NCBI GenBank assembly: GCA_003557605.1
Contig: PWNW01000230.1
Coordinates: 1-5,494 of the forward strand
DNA length: 5,494 nucleotides
Direction of reading: 5' to 3'
Source: Spirochaetaceae bacterium
GTDB lineage: Bacteria > Spirochaetota > Spirochaetia > PWKH01
The notes beneath the pieces are model-generated. The model was not told where the DNA came from. It worked only from the letters and a program-made list of their open reading frames with translations, and made no database searches. Positions 1-5,494 of this stretch are shown here, piece after piece (within the stretch, counting starts at the first letter, position 1; each line of letters begins with the position of its first letter). A program made the position numbers and the translations under genes.

Positions 1-856
1 ATTTGACTTAATACATGATTTCACCCTCATGCCCCGCGCCGGATTTGCTTCAAGAAACTGGGGAGTTGCAGCAATCTCAAACATCCAGCTGAAAGAAGCA
101 ACAGAAAAACTTGATGATTCCATCGATTTGGAAATGGTAAACAACCTCGGCTTAATGGGAGGATTCGGTCTGAACTTCGGGCCCTTTGCGGTCGGAGGAA
201 ATCTGAGACTCTATAAGTCCTTTTCAGTTTCCGAAAACATTGATCCGGACTCCTTTGCACCAATGGATTTAGCATCCAGCTTATTCGATTTCGATGAAAT
301 CGGAAATGCAGAGGACAACTTCAAGATTGGAGCAGGCGCCATGTTTTCCCTGGGTGTTCTTACCGCAGGAATCTACGTTGACGACTTTATTACAATTGTA
401 AGTGAAGACACCGACGGAATAGGCGATATGTTTTCCCGTGCCCTGAAGACAGCAAGCGTGGGTGCGGCATTTACTCCCTTCAAGAACCGTCTGAACCCGC
501 AGCAGTTCAGCCTGCTCAACCTGATTATCGCAGCAGACGTGAACAACATCGGTGATGAGGATAACCGTTCAGTGAATATCGGCTCCGAGCTGGGAATTCA
601 CCTTGGGAAAGCCCTCACAGTTGATGTACGCGGAGGATACCAGCAGCCGATGGGAAAAGACTTTTCCTTCGATCCTGATATGGGAGAAGTGTTCTTCGGT
701 GCCGGTGCAAAACTGCTCGCCCTTGATATGAACATCGGGTTTGCTGTTCCAGCACCCTACATGATGGACGTTCTTGATGATAAGCAGCCTGATTTTGCTG
801 ATCACACTGCAGCAGGCAAACCAAGAATCATTCTTTCCGGAGGAATTCGTCTGTAA
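1..856 (+). CDS. Partial outer-membrane beta-barrel-like protein (C-terminal part)
   Basis: The reading frame is open to the left edge (first full codon at base 2) and ends at TAA 854-856, leaving 284 visible residues. The first ATG, at 29, has no Shine-Dalgarno sequence before it and the frame continues upstream, so I treat that Met as internal and the gene as truncated by the window. The visible protein is rich in glycine and in short alternating hydrophobic/polar stretches (for example GGFGLNFGPFAVGGNLRLY and FGAGAKLLALDMNIGF), separated by acidic loops, as in outer-membrane barrels. The last residues (RIILSGGIRL) resemble a barrel-closing beta-signal, though they end in Leu rather than the commoner aromatic residue. 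I do not recognise the family; the TraF-like/PorV-like barrel groups found in spirochaetes and relatives are possibilities only. No signal peptide can be judged because the N-terminus is missing. A strong terminator follows directly. Confidence 0.7.
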   Translation, partial: FDLIHDFTLMPRAGFASRNWGVAAISNIQLKEATEKLDDSIDLEMVNNLGLMGGFGLNFGPFAVGGNLRLYKSFSVSENIDPDSFAPMDLASSLFDFDEIGNAEDNFKIGAGAMFSLGVLTAGIYVDDFITIVSEDTDGIGDMFSRALKTASVGAAFTPFKNRLNPQQFSLLNLIIAADVNNIGDEDNRSVNIGSELGIHLGKALTVDVRGGYQQPMGKDFSFDPDMGEVFFGAGAKLLALDMNIGFAVPAPYMMDVLDDKQPDFADHTAAGKPRIILSGGIRL

Positions 857-876
857 TCCAATACACAGTACAGATC

Positions 877-906
877 AGCCGCCTGAATAATCAGGCGGCT
901 TTTTTA
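877..906 (+). terminator. Intrinsic terminator after the outer-membrane protein gene
   Basis: A perfect 10-bp stem (AGCCGCCTGA at 877-886 with TCAGGCGGCT at 891-900) closes a 4-base ATAA loop and runs straight into a T tract (900-905). It begins 20 bases after the stop codon, so it should end transcription of the left-hand gene and insulate the ATPase gene downstream. Confidence 0.93.
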
Positions 907-933
907 TCGTTTCCAGACATCTTTCTCTAAAAA

Positions 934-1019
934 TCTTGAAAACGTGTATAATTGACACTTACAAATTCTTGAATATGTGTATTATAATAGATGATGAATA
1001 TCTTGAAATAGTGAATTTG
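934..1019 (+). repeat. Three regularly spaced direct repeats in the ATPase leader
   Basis: Copies begin at 934, 967 and 1001, with spacings of 33 and 34 bp (about three helical turns). The shared pattern is TCTTGAAnnnGTGnAT. The copies read TCTTGAAAACGTGTATAAT, TCTTGAATATGTGTATTAT and TCTTGAAATAGTGAATTTG. The middle copy runs into the likely -10 hexamer and the last one abuts the ribosome binding site, so a protein bound along this array would be well placed to control transcription or translation of the following gene. The function is inferred; the repetition itself is plain in the sequence. No fourth copy is seen one period upstream, where the terminator lies. Confidence 0.75.
952..988 (+). 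promoter_or_regulatory. Probable promoter region of the ATPase gene (elements not ideally spaced)
   Basis: A perfect TTGACA lies at 952-957 and a perfect TATAAT at 983-988, but they are 25 bp apart, too far for an ordinary sigma-70 pair. TATAAT 983-988 has only a weak -35 match at the usual distance (TACAAA, 960-965). A further TATAAT at 947-952 has no clear -35. The most likely -10 is 983-988, which would start the transcript near 995 and leave a leader of roughly 38 bases. The poor -35 and the flanking repeats suggest regulated initiation, which is inference. Confidence 0.5.
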
Positions 1020-1032
1020 GAAGGATCATACC

Positions 1033-2385
1033 ATGAAAAGAAAAATATATGCAGATATGGTGAAATGGAAACGGGAAGAAGACGGACAAACGGCATTGCT
1101 GATTGATGGGGCTCGTCGTGTAGGGAAAAGTTATATTGTCGAGGAGTTTGCGAAAGCTGAGTATAAAACCTATATCATGATCGACTTCAATCGTGTCAGC
1201 AAAGAGGTCAAGGACCTCTTCATCACCTACCTGGAAGACCTGGATACATTTTTTCTGTACCTTTCCAATTATTATAATGTAAAGCTGTATGAACGGGAAA
1301 CACTGATCATCTTCGATGAGGTGCAGCTCTTCCCAAGAGCACGGGCGGCAATTAAATATCTTGCAGCTGACGGCCGGTATGACTATATCGAAACCGGCTC
1401 TCTCATGAGCATAAAGAAACACGTGGAGGATATTGTCATTCCTTCAGAAGAACGTCATCTCAGTATGTATCCTTTGGATTTTGAGGAGTTCCTGTGGGCT
1501 CTCGGAAATGAGATGCTGATGGACCTCATCAGGAAGCGTTTCCATGATACTAAGCCGTTGGGACAAGCTCTTCATCGAAAAGCCATGGACTATTTCAGGC
1601 AGTATCTCATTGTGGGAGGAATGCCCCAAGCAGTTGAAGCATACGTAAATACTCATGATTTTGCCAGAGTTGACCGGGTGAAACGGGATATTCTTGCACT
1701 CTACCGATCTGACATTGTGAAGCACGCCAAAGGCTATAAAAAGAAGGTTGAACAAATCTTCGAGGTTATTCCTTCACAACTAAAAAACCATGATAGAAAA
1801 TTCAAGCTGTCTTCATTGAAAAAAGAAGCACGCATGCGGGATTATGAAGATGCGCTTTTCTGGTTGGGTGATGCCATGATTGCAAACATGTGTTACAGCA
1901 CCAGTGCGCCGGATCTTGGATTAAGACTCAACATGGACCGCTTGAGGTTAAAATGCTATATGGCGGATACGGGGCTGCTAATCAGTCACGCTTTCGACGA
2001 AAACGGCATTGTGAGTGAGGAGATCTACAAAAAGATCCTCTTTGACAAGCTGGAAACCAATCTGGGAATGATCATGGAAAATATGGCGGCACAGATGTTG
2101 GCAGCAGGCGGTCATAAGTTGTATTTCTATTCCAACTCATCTCGTAATGATACAGAGTCCCGTATGGAAATCGACTTCTTAATTGCAAAGAGCAAGATCA
2201 GCAACAGGCACAATATTTCTCCAATCGAAGTTAAATCCGGCAAATATTACTCGTTGAGTTCATTGAAGAAGTTCAGGACAAAGTATGCACGGCAGCTGCA
2301 CATTTCCTATGTGCTGCATACAAGCGATGTGAAGGAGGATGACGGTATTATCTATCTCCCAATATATATGACTCCGTTTCTATAA
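1033..2385 (+). CDS. AAA_14/DUF4143-family ATPase
   Basis: This is a 450-residue protein, a usual length for the stand-alone ATP-binding proteins that join an AAA_14 domain to a C-terminal DUF4143 domain. The Walker A motif is GARRVGKS (26-33, with the family's typical double Arg), Walker B is LIIFDEVQ (91-98, D95/E96), and a sensor-like TGS follows at 121-123. The family landmarks YPLDFEEFL (146-154), GGMPQAV (195-201) and MADTGLL (310-316) are present. The C-terminal part has E349, EIDFLI (D381) and PIEVKSG (E399, K401), an arrangement like the PD-(D/E)xK nuclease fold. The biological role of this family is poorly known, and catalysis by the C-terminal part is not established. ATG 1033 is chosen because GGAAGGA (1019-1025) lies 7 bases before it. 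The gene appears monocistronic: a terminator precedes it and argG has its own promoter. It is visibly more AT-rich than its neighbours, which suits a family often spread by transfer. Confidence 0.92.
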   Translation: MKRKIYADMVKWKREEDGQTALLIDGARRVGKSYIVEEFAKAEYKTYIMIDFNRVSKEVKDLFITYLEDLDTFFLYLSNYYNVKLYERETLIIFDEVQLFPRARAAIKYLAADGRYDYIETGSLMSIKKHVEDIVIPSEERHLSMYPLDFEEFLWALGNEMLMDLIRKRFHDTKPLGQALHRKAMDYFRQYLIVGGMPQAVEAYVNTHDFARVDRVKRDILALYRSDIVKHAKGYKKKVEQIFEVIPSQLKNHDRKFKLSSLKKEARMRDYEDALFWLGDAMIANMCYSTSAPDLGLRLNMDRLRLKCYMADTGLLISHAFDENGIVSEEIYKKILFDKLETNLGMIMENMAAQMLAAGGHKLYFYSNSSRNDTESRMEIDFLIAKSKISNRHNISPIEVKSGKYYSLSSLKKFRTKYARQLHISYVLHTSDVKEDDGIIYLPIYMTPFL

Positions 2386-2424
2386 GCCCACGCAGGTCTG
2401 CTCTTAAAACTTTATGCATGCTCT

Positions 2425-2453
2425 TTTACGGCGATACTGCATAATTATACAAT
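2425..2453 (+). promoter_or_regulatory. argG promoter
   Basis: The -35 TTTACG (2425-2430, 4 of 6 consensus bases) and the -10 TACAAT (2448-2453, 5 of 6) are separated by exactly 17 bp. Transcription would start close to 2460, giving a leader of about 60 bases before the argG start at 2523. The -10 overlaps a candidate arginine-repressor site. Confidence 0.65.
2436..2453. promoter_or_regulatory. Candidate ArgR box 1 over the argG -10
   Basis: The core TGCATAATTATACA (2438-2451) is a near-perfect palindrome with one mismatched pair. With its flanks it fits the ARG-box consensus known from ArgR/AhrC proteins (wnTGAATwwwwATTCAnw) at all but two positions. It covers the -10 and the end of the spacer, where a repressor would block polymerase. 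Arginine repression of argG is well known in other bacteria; its use here is inferred. Confidence 0.55.
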
Positions 2454-2467
2454 AAATGGTTGAATTT

Positions 2468-2485
2468 ATTTAATTTTTATGCAAT
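2468..2485. promoter_or_regulatory. Candidate ArgR box 2 in the argG leader
   Basis: The core TTAATTTTTATGCA (2470-2483) also differs from the ARG-box consensus at two positions. Its centre is 32 bp from that of box 1, about three helical turns, so the two could be bound on one face of the helix. The area is very AT-rich, so a chance match is a real possibility for this copy. A still weaker match (TAAAACTTTATGCA, 2405-2418) lies 33 bp on the other side of box 1. Confidence 0.35.
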
Positions 2486-2522
2486 AAAGCATTGTACTAT
2501 GAACTCAGTGAGGAATAGCAGT

Positions 2523-3779
2523 ATGGAAAAACAGAAAATTGTGCTCGCCTACAGCGGCGGGCTGGATACTTCGGTCATCCTGAAATGGCTGGACAACAAG
2601 GGATTCGATGTCATTGCCTATGTAGCGAATGTGGGACAGCAGGAAGACTTCGGTGAAATAGAGAAAAAAGCCTATGCCACTGGAGCAAGCAAGGTGTATG
2701 TTGAGGATCTTCGTGAGGAATTTGTGACTGACTACATCTTTCCTGCAATGCAGGGCAACGCCTTGTATGAGGGACGGTATCTTCTTGGAACATCCATTGC
2801 CCGGCCGATCATTGCCAAGCGCCAGATTGACATCGCCATTAAGGAGGGAACCACCTATGTTTCCCATGGAGCTACCGGAAAGGGAAATGACCAGGTGCGT
2901 TTTGAGTTTGCCTTTTTTGCCCTCCTTCCCAATGTGAAGATCATAGCACCCTGGAAGGACCCGGAGTTTCTCAATACCTTCAAAGGAAGAAGCGATCTCA
3001 TAGCATATGCACAGCAGTACAATATTCCAGTGAAGGCTTCCACAAAAAAACCCTACAGTGAGGATGAAAACCTGCTTCATATCAGCCACGAGGCGGGAAT
3101 TCTTGAAGATCCCTCCCTGAGGTGCCCGGAGGAAGTGTATTCCCATACTGCTTCATTCCGTGATGCACCGGACCGGGAGACTCATCTTGAAATTGAATTC
3201 AAGGACGGTATTCCGGTGCGGGTAAAGAACCTCGAAGACAATACGGAATACCGCAAACCCCTGGAACTCTTCATGTACCTCAATGAAATGGGAGCCCTTA
3301 ATGCCGTCGGACGGGTCGATATGGTGGAAAACCGCTATGTAGGACTGAAGTCCCGGGGCATCTACGAGACTCCTGGAGGGACTATCCTGTGGGCTGCACA
3401 TCGGGACCTTGAGGGCATTGCCATGGACAAGGAGGTGATGCACCTGAGGGACATGCTCACCCCGAAGTTCTCCGAACTGATCTACAACGGTCTCTGGTTT
3501 TCCCCGGAGATGGATTTTCTCATGTGCGCATTCAATAAAAGCCAGGAGCATATTTCCGGAACCGTACAGCTCGCTCTCTATAAAGGCAACATCATCATGG
3601 AGGGAAGGACCTCCCCCACTTCGCTCTATGACCAGGACCTCTCAAGCATGGAAGTTGAGGGGGGATACAACCCCGTTGACTGCAGCGGATTTATTAACAT
3701 TAACGGCATCAGGCTGAAGGCCCACAACGTGGTGCTCAGAAGGGACCCCTACAACTGGCGGGGCCACGAAAAATGCTGA
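2523..3779 (+). CDS. argG: Argininosuccinate synthase
   Basis: ArgG joins citrulline and aspartate with ATP to give argininosuccinate, the penultimate step of arginine synthesis, in the cytoplasm. The 418-residue protein has the N-terminal PP-loop AYSGGLDTS (9-17), the substrate-binding segment [14 protein letters not shown] (82-95), the glycine-rich [14 protein letters not shown] (115-128) and APWKDPEF (142-149). It also has the segment [17 protein letters not shown], typical of the roughly 400-residue class that includes the eukaryotic enzyme, and looks intact. ATG 2523 is preferred: GAGGA (2510-2514) lies 8 bases before it and the PP-loop then sits at the normal distance from the N-terminus. 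In-frame upstream starts (TTG 2460, ATG 2499) lack a good ribosome site, and 2460 coincides with the predicted transcript start. argH does not follow; the next genes are convergent. Regulation by arginine is suggested by the boxes upstream. Confidence 0.97.
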   Translation: MEKQKIVLAYSGGLDTSVILKWLDNKGFDVIAYVANVGQQEDFGEIEKKAYATGASKVYVEDLREEFVTDYIFPAMQGNALYEGRYLLGTSIARPIIAKRQIDIAIKEGTTYVSHGATGKGNDQVRFEFAFFALLPNVKIIAPWKDPEFLNTFKGRSDLIAYAQQYNIPVKASTKKPYSEDENLLHISHEAGILEDPSLRCPEEVYSHTASFRDAPDRETHLEIEFKDGIPVRVKNLEDNTEYRKPLELFMYLNEMGALNAVGRVDMVENRYVGLKSRGIYETPGGTILWAAHRDLEGIAMDKEVMHLRDMLTPKFSELIYNGLWFSPEMDFLMCAFNKSQEHISGTVQLALYKGNIIMEGRTSPTSLYDQDLSSMEVEGGYNPVDCSGFININGIRLKAHNVVLRRDPYNWRGHEKC

Positions 3780-3784
3780 ATCTG

Positions 3785-3817
3785 TACAGCCGGCTTCTGC
3801 CGGCTGTATTATTTTGA
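3785..3817 (+). terminator. Intrinsic terminator between argG and the convergent metal operon
   Basis: A perfect 10-bp stem (3785-3794 TACAGCCGGC with 3799-3808 GCCGGCTGTA) closes a TTCT loop. It starts 5 bases after the argG stop and is followed by the T-rich TTATTTTG. It also lies immediately beyond the stop of the minus-strand permease, so the hairpin may serve both directions; however, the minus-strand tail (CAGATTCAG) is not T-rich, so it is weaker that way. Confidence 0.8.
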
Positions 3818-4873
3818 GCATTCACAGGTCTTTGTGCGGCTCGGCTTCAGACGCTTACCCAGCGAGAACAGCATCAGCAGGGCCAGCAGCGCTGCTGACG
3901 GGACTGTCGCCCATGGAGGAAGCAGTTCAGCAGGTGCGCCTGCTGAGATGTTCAGTACTCCCTGCTCCCACCCGAAGAGACTGATCATTGCATCCAGGAC
4001 CAATCCGAAGAGAATGCTTCCAAATACAAGCACTGAAATATATATCGCAGTATCCTGTGTACCCAGTTTCCTGCCAAGCACTGCTATTGATGCCGCATTG
4101 GTGGCAGGACCTGCAGTGAGCATGACAAAGGCCGTTCCGGGAGATATCCCTGCGGTCATCATGGCGGCTGCTACGGGGATGCTTGATGTGGAGCACATGT
4201 ACAGAGGAATGCTTGCCAGGGTAATGAACAGCATGCCGGTAATTCCCCCAGAAAGCACTGTTCCAGCCAGCAGGTTCTCAGGAAGGGCTGCGGTTATTAT
4301 CCCGGCGACGCCGAGACCGATGAGAAACTGTACGGCTATGTCGTCGATGAAATCAACAAACCCGCAGCGCAGGCCCTTTCTCAGTTCCTCCTTCAAGTCT
4401 GACCGAGGTGTGGTGGACTCCGCAGAGGAATGCTTCACCGGGATTACGGGCTGGTCTCTGTGCACCAGCCGGGAGATGCCCCCGCCCAGAGCGCCCAGAA
4501 GAAAGGCAGTAACTGCCCGGTATATTGCCATCACCGGCCCGAGAATTCCGTAGGCGGCAATGAGGCTGTCGAACCCTGTCTGCGGTGTAGATATCAGAAA
4601 GGACTGAACAGCAGGCTTTGAGGCTCCGTTGTCCTTCAGGAACACCGCAGCGGGCAGCACTCCGCAGGAGCACAGCGGAAGGGGGACTCCGAACAGTGCG
4701 GTCCTGAGGACCGCACCCAGCGAGTTGCCTCCTGCAAACCTGAGAATCAGTGAGGGTTTCAGCACCGCTGAGAGCAGTCCTGCAGCGGTCATGCCCAGTA
4801 CCAGGTACGGCGACATATCGAGGAAAAGATCCGCTGAAGCGGTAAGTGAGGAATAGATAAAATCCAGCATCAT
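3809..4873 (-). CDS. SO_0444/DUF318-family metal efflux permease (probable Zn/Cu)
   Basis: This 354-residue integral inner-membrane protein has several clear hydrophobic segments in two halves (about 20-135 and 175-300), joined by a charged cytoplasmic-looking loop (about 135-168), with a last segment at about 322-338. Family landmarks are GVPLPLCSCGVLPAAV (62-77, with C68 and C70), GASKPAVQSFLISTPQTGFDS (83-103) and LYMCSTSSIPVAAA (224-237, with C227), typical of the SO_0444 permeases associated with copper/zinc efflux and related to ArsP-type permeases. The tail ends TCECSK, adding C350 and C352 as possible metal ligands. The start overlaps the repressor stop by four bases (ATGA). A second ATG follows at once (4870), and AGGAG (4883-4879) is 5 bases from the first and 8 from the second, so either Met could be used. 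The zinc-type repressor upstream favours zinc-like cations over organoarsenicals. Confidence 0.88.
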   Translation of the reverse strand: MMLDFIYSSLTASADLFLDMSPYLVLGMTAAGLLSAVLKPSLILRFAGGNSLGAVLRTALFGVPLPLCSCGVLPAAVFLKDNGASKPAVQSFLISTPQTGFDSLIAAYGILGPVMAIYRAVTAFLLGALGGGISRLVHRDQPVIPVKHSSAESTTPRSDLKEELRKGLRCGFVDFIDDIAVQFLIGLGVAGIITAALPENLLAGTVLSGGITGMLFITLASIPLYMCSTSSIPVAAAMMTAGISPGTAFVMLTAGPATNAASIAVLGRKLGTQDTAIYISVLVFGSILFGLVLDAMISLFGWEQGVLNISAGAPAELLPPWATVPSAALLALLMLFSLGKRLKPSRTKTCECSK

Positions 4874-5172
4874 ATCTGCTCCTGTATATGCTGCATGCCG
4901 ATCTCCAGTATCTGTTCAATATGGGAATCATTTAACGCATAAAAAACTCCCCTTCCCTCCTTGCGGTACCTCAGGAGCCTGAGATGTCTGAGCAGCTTCA
5001 GCTGGTGACTGACCGTAGTCTGGTGCAGGCCGAGGGCATCACCGATGGCCTGAACCCCAAGCTCACCGTTTCTCAGAAGAAACAGGATACGCAGCCGGGT
5101 AGGATCCCCGAATGTCTTTAAGAACTCCGCAAGGTCAATGATCTCCTCTTCAACAGGTATCTGTACGTCCAT
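4870..5172 (-). CDS. ArsR/SmtB-family zinc-type metal-responsive repressor
   Basis: This is a 100-residue winged-helix repressor. FGDPTRLRILFLLRNGELGV (21-40) is the family's N-terminal helix pair, the recognition helix is in HQTTVSHQLKLLRHLRLL (50-67), and the wing is YRKEGRGVFYAL (69-80). The C-terminal helix contains D82, H84, H95 and E98, the same spacing as the alpha-5 zinc site of cyanobacterial SmtB (D104, H106, H117, E120). The Cys that forms the alpha-3 site of ArsR/CadC/SmtB (ELCV) is Gly39 here (ELGV) and the protein has no Cys at all. It should therefore sense Zn(II) or a similar borderline metal through the dimer-interface site and not arsenite, cadmium or lead thiolates. ATG 5172 has GGAG (5182-5179) 6 bases upstream. 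It is the first gene of the operon and probably represses itself and the permease. Confidence 0.93.
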   Translation of the reverse strand: MDVQIPVEEEIIDLAEFLKTFGDPTRLRILFLLRNGELGVQAIGDALGLHQTTVSHQLKLLRHLRLLRYRKEGRGVFYALNDSHIEQILEIGMQHIQEQI

Positions 5173-5186
5173 GACTCACTCCATTA

Positions 5187-5210
5187 ATACATGTATATAT
5201 GTTCATATAT
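5187..5210. promoter_or_regulatory. Candidate ArsR/SmtB-type operator
   Basis: A 24-bp imperfect palindrome is centred between 5198 and 5199, with 9 of 12 base pairs symmetrical. The half TGTTCATAT (5200-5208) matches the half-site of the 12-2-12 operators bound by SmtB/CzrA-type repressors; the other half (ACATGTATA, 5189-5197) is degenerate. It overlaps most of the -10 and covers the predicted transcript start of the minus-strand operon, the normal position for this family. Binding by the adjacent repressor is inferred. Confidence 0.65.
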
Positions 5211-5234
5211 AATATTTTTTTCATATTCTGTCAA
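5206..5234 (-). promoter_or_regulatory. Promoter of the repressor-permease operon
   Basis: On the minus strand a perfect -35 TTGACA (5234-5229) is followed after exactly 17 bp by TATATA (5211-5206, 5 of 6). The spacer carries a run of seven A. Transcription would begin near 5199, giving a leader of about 27 bases. The strong match fits a promoter held off by a repressor. Confidence 0.8.
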
Positions 5235-5258
5235 CTCCCTGGTCAATTATGAATGCAC

Positions 5259-5288
5259 TTGTATGAAATCAGGAGTATCTGCTATGAT
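5259..5288 (+). promoter_or_regulatory. Extended -10 promoter of the dehydrogenase gene
   Basis: TATGAT (5283-5288, 5 of 6) is preceded by TGC (5280-5282), an extended -10. The -35 is weak (TTGTAT, 5259-5264, 18-bp spacer), as is usual when the extended element is present. The start near 5295 leaves a short leader of about 20 bases containing the AAGGAGG ribosome site. The promoter is divergent from that of the metal operon. Confidence 0.55.
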
Positions 5289-5315
5289 TATCTGGTGACA
5301 AGGAGGAACGAGCTG

Positions 5316-5494
5316 ATGGACAAGAACGTAAAAAAGCCTGTCATCGCCTGGATAGGTACTGGAGTCATGGGACAGTCGATGTGCAGGCATCTCATTGAAG
5401 CGGGGTATCAGGCGGTGGTGTACAACAGGACCGCTGCGAAGGCCGAACCGCTTGTTAAGCTTGGTGCACGATGGGCATCTTCTCCCAAGGAAGC
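5316..5494 (+). CDS. Partial NAD(P)-dependent 3-hydroxyisobutyrate dehydrogenase-family oxidoreductase
   Basis: Only the N-terminal 59 codons are inside the window; the frame is open at the right edge. The Rossmann nucleotide-binding motif GTGVMG (14-19) begins close to the N-terminus. It is followed by [10 protein letters not shown], and by [18 protein letters not shown] (34-51), the pattern of the beta-hydroxyacid dehydrogenase family (3-hydroxyisobutyrate, tartronate semialdehyde and glyoxylate/succinic semialdehyde reductases). The NRT after the second strand (37-39) is usually associated with NADP preference. The substrate cannot be told because the catalytic Lys and the C-terminal domain lie outside the window. 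ATG 5316 is supported by AAGGAGG (5300-5306), 9 bases upstream. It is divergent from the metal operon and no functional link is evident. Confidence 0.92.
   Translation, partial: MDKNVKKPVIAWIGTGVMGQSMCRHLIEAGYQAVVYNRTAAKAEPLVKLGARWASSPKE

Noticed and set aside
944..958. Small inverted repeat GTGT/ACAC around 951
   Set aside because: Four base pairs with a seven-base loop in AT-rich DNA is within chance; the direct repeats explain the region better.
2392..2401. GCAG-GT-CTGC as a terminator after the ATPase gene
   Set aside because: A 4-bp stem with a 2-base loop is not a credible hairpin and no T tract follows.
2460..2522. TTG start at 2460 or ATG at 2499 as the argG start
   Set aside because: Neither has a good ribosome site; 2460 coincides with the predicted transcript start and would add residues not found before the PP-loop in the family. 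ATG 2523 has GAGGA at a good distance.
2505..3146. Long minus-strand open frame of 213 codons opposite argG
   Set aside because: It lies wholly opposite a well-conserved gene, has no family signature or ribosome site, and its composition is what the complement of argG codons would give.
3834..4553. Plus-strand open frame of 239 codons opposite the permease gene
   Set aside because: It is antisense to a clear membrane-transporter gene, shows no recognisable domain and is rich in Arg/Pro/Ser/Ala as expected from a shadow frame.
4353..4931. Minus-strand open frame of 192 codons in a different frame across the permease start and repressor end
   Set aside because: It overlaps two strongly supported genes on the same strand and its translation has no coherent hydrophobic or domain pattern.
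5230..5247. Two copies of GTCAA 13 bp apart in the divergent spacer
   Set aside because: Five bases is too short to mean anything, and the first copy is simply the complement of the operon's -35 TTGACA.

Overview
The window reads as a stretch of chromosome from a Gram-negative bacterium of moderate GC content. Spirochaetota is my best guess, from the outer-membrane barrel-like protein and the overall flavour of the proteins, but nothing in the sequence proves it. It holds five genes: three complete, plus one cut at each edge counted with them as follows: a partial outer-membrane-type protein, a complete ATPase, a complete argG, a complete two-gene metal operon on the minus strand, and a partial dehydrogenase (six coding regions in all).

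Layout. (1) From the left edge to 856 (+) is the C-terminal part of a glycine-rich, probably beta-barrel outer-membrane protein, closed by a strong intrinsic terminator at 877-906. (2) 1033-2385 (+) is a stand-alone AAA_14/DUF4143 ATPase, visibly more AT-rich than its neighbours. Its leader carries three direct repeats (TCTTGAAnnnGTGnAT) spaced 33 and 34 bp. (3) 2523-3779 (+) is argG, argininosuccinate synthase. In front of it is a recognisable promoter (TTTACG-17-TACAAT) with two sequences that look like ArgR boxes, one lying over the -10 and one just inside the leader. A hairpin at 3785-3808 separates argG from the convergent operon. (4) 5172 down to 3809 (-) is a two-gene metal-resistance operon: an ArsR/SmtB repressor with a complete SmtB-type alpha-5 zinc site (D82, H84, H95, E98), translationally coupled by a 4-base ATGA overlap to an SO_0444/DUF318-type Cu/Zn efflux permease. 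Its promoter (TTGACA-17-TATATA) is overlapped by a 12-2-12-like imperfect palindrome, the expected repressor site. (5) Divergent from it, 5316 to the right edge (+) is the N-terminus of a 3-hydroxyisobutyrate dehydrogenase-family oxidoreductase with an extended -10 promoter.

How it works together. The genes do not form one pathway. The clearest functional unit is the zinc-type sensor/exporter pair: the repressor would sit on its own -10 until metal releases it, switching on both genes. argG appears to be a single-gene unit under arginine control. The ATPase looks like an independent cassette with its own repeat-bearing control region. I see no mobile element, CRISPR array, tRNA or rRNA in the window. 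The most interesting items are regulatory: the ATPase leader repeats, the argG boxes and the zinc operator.
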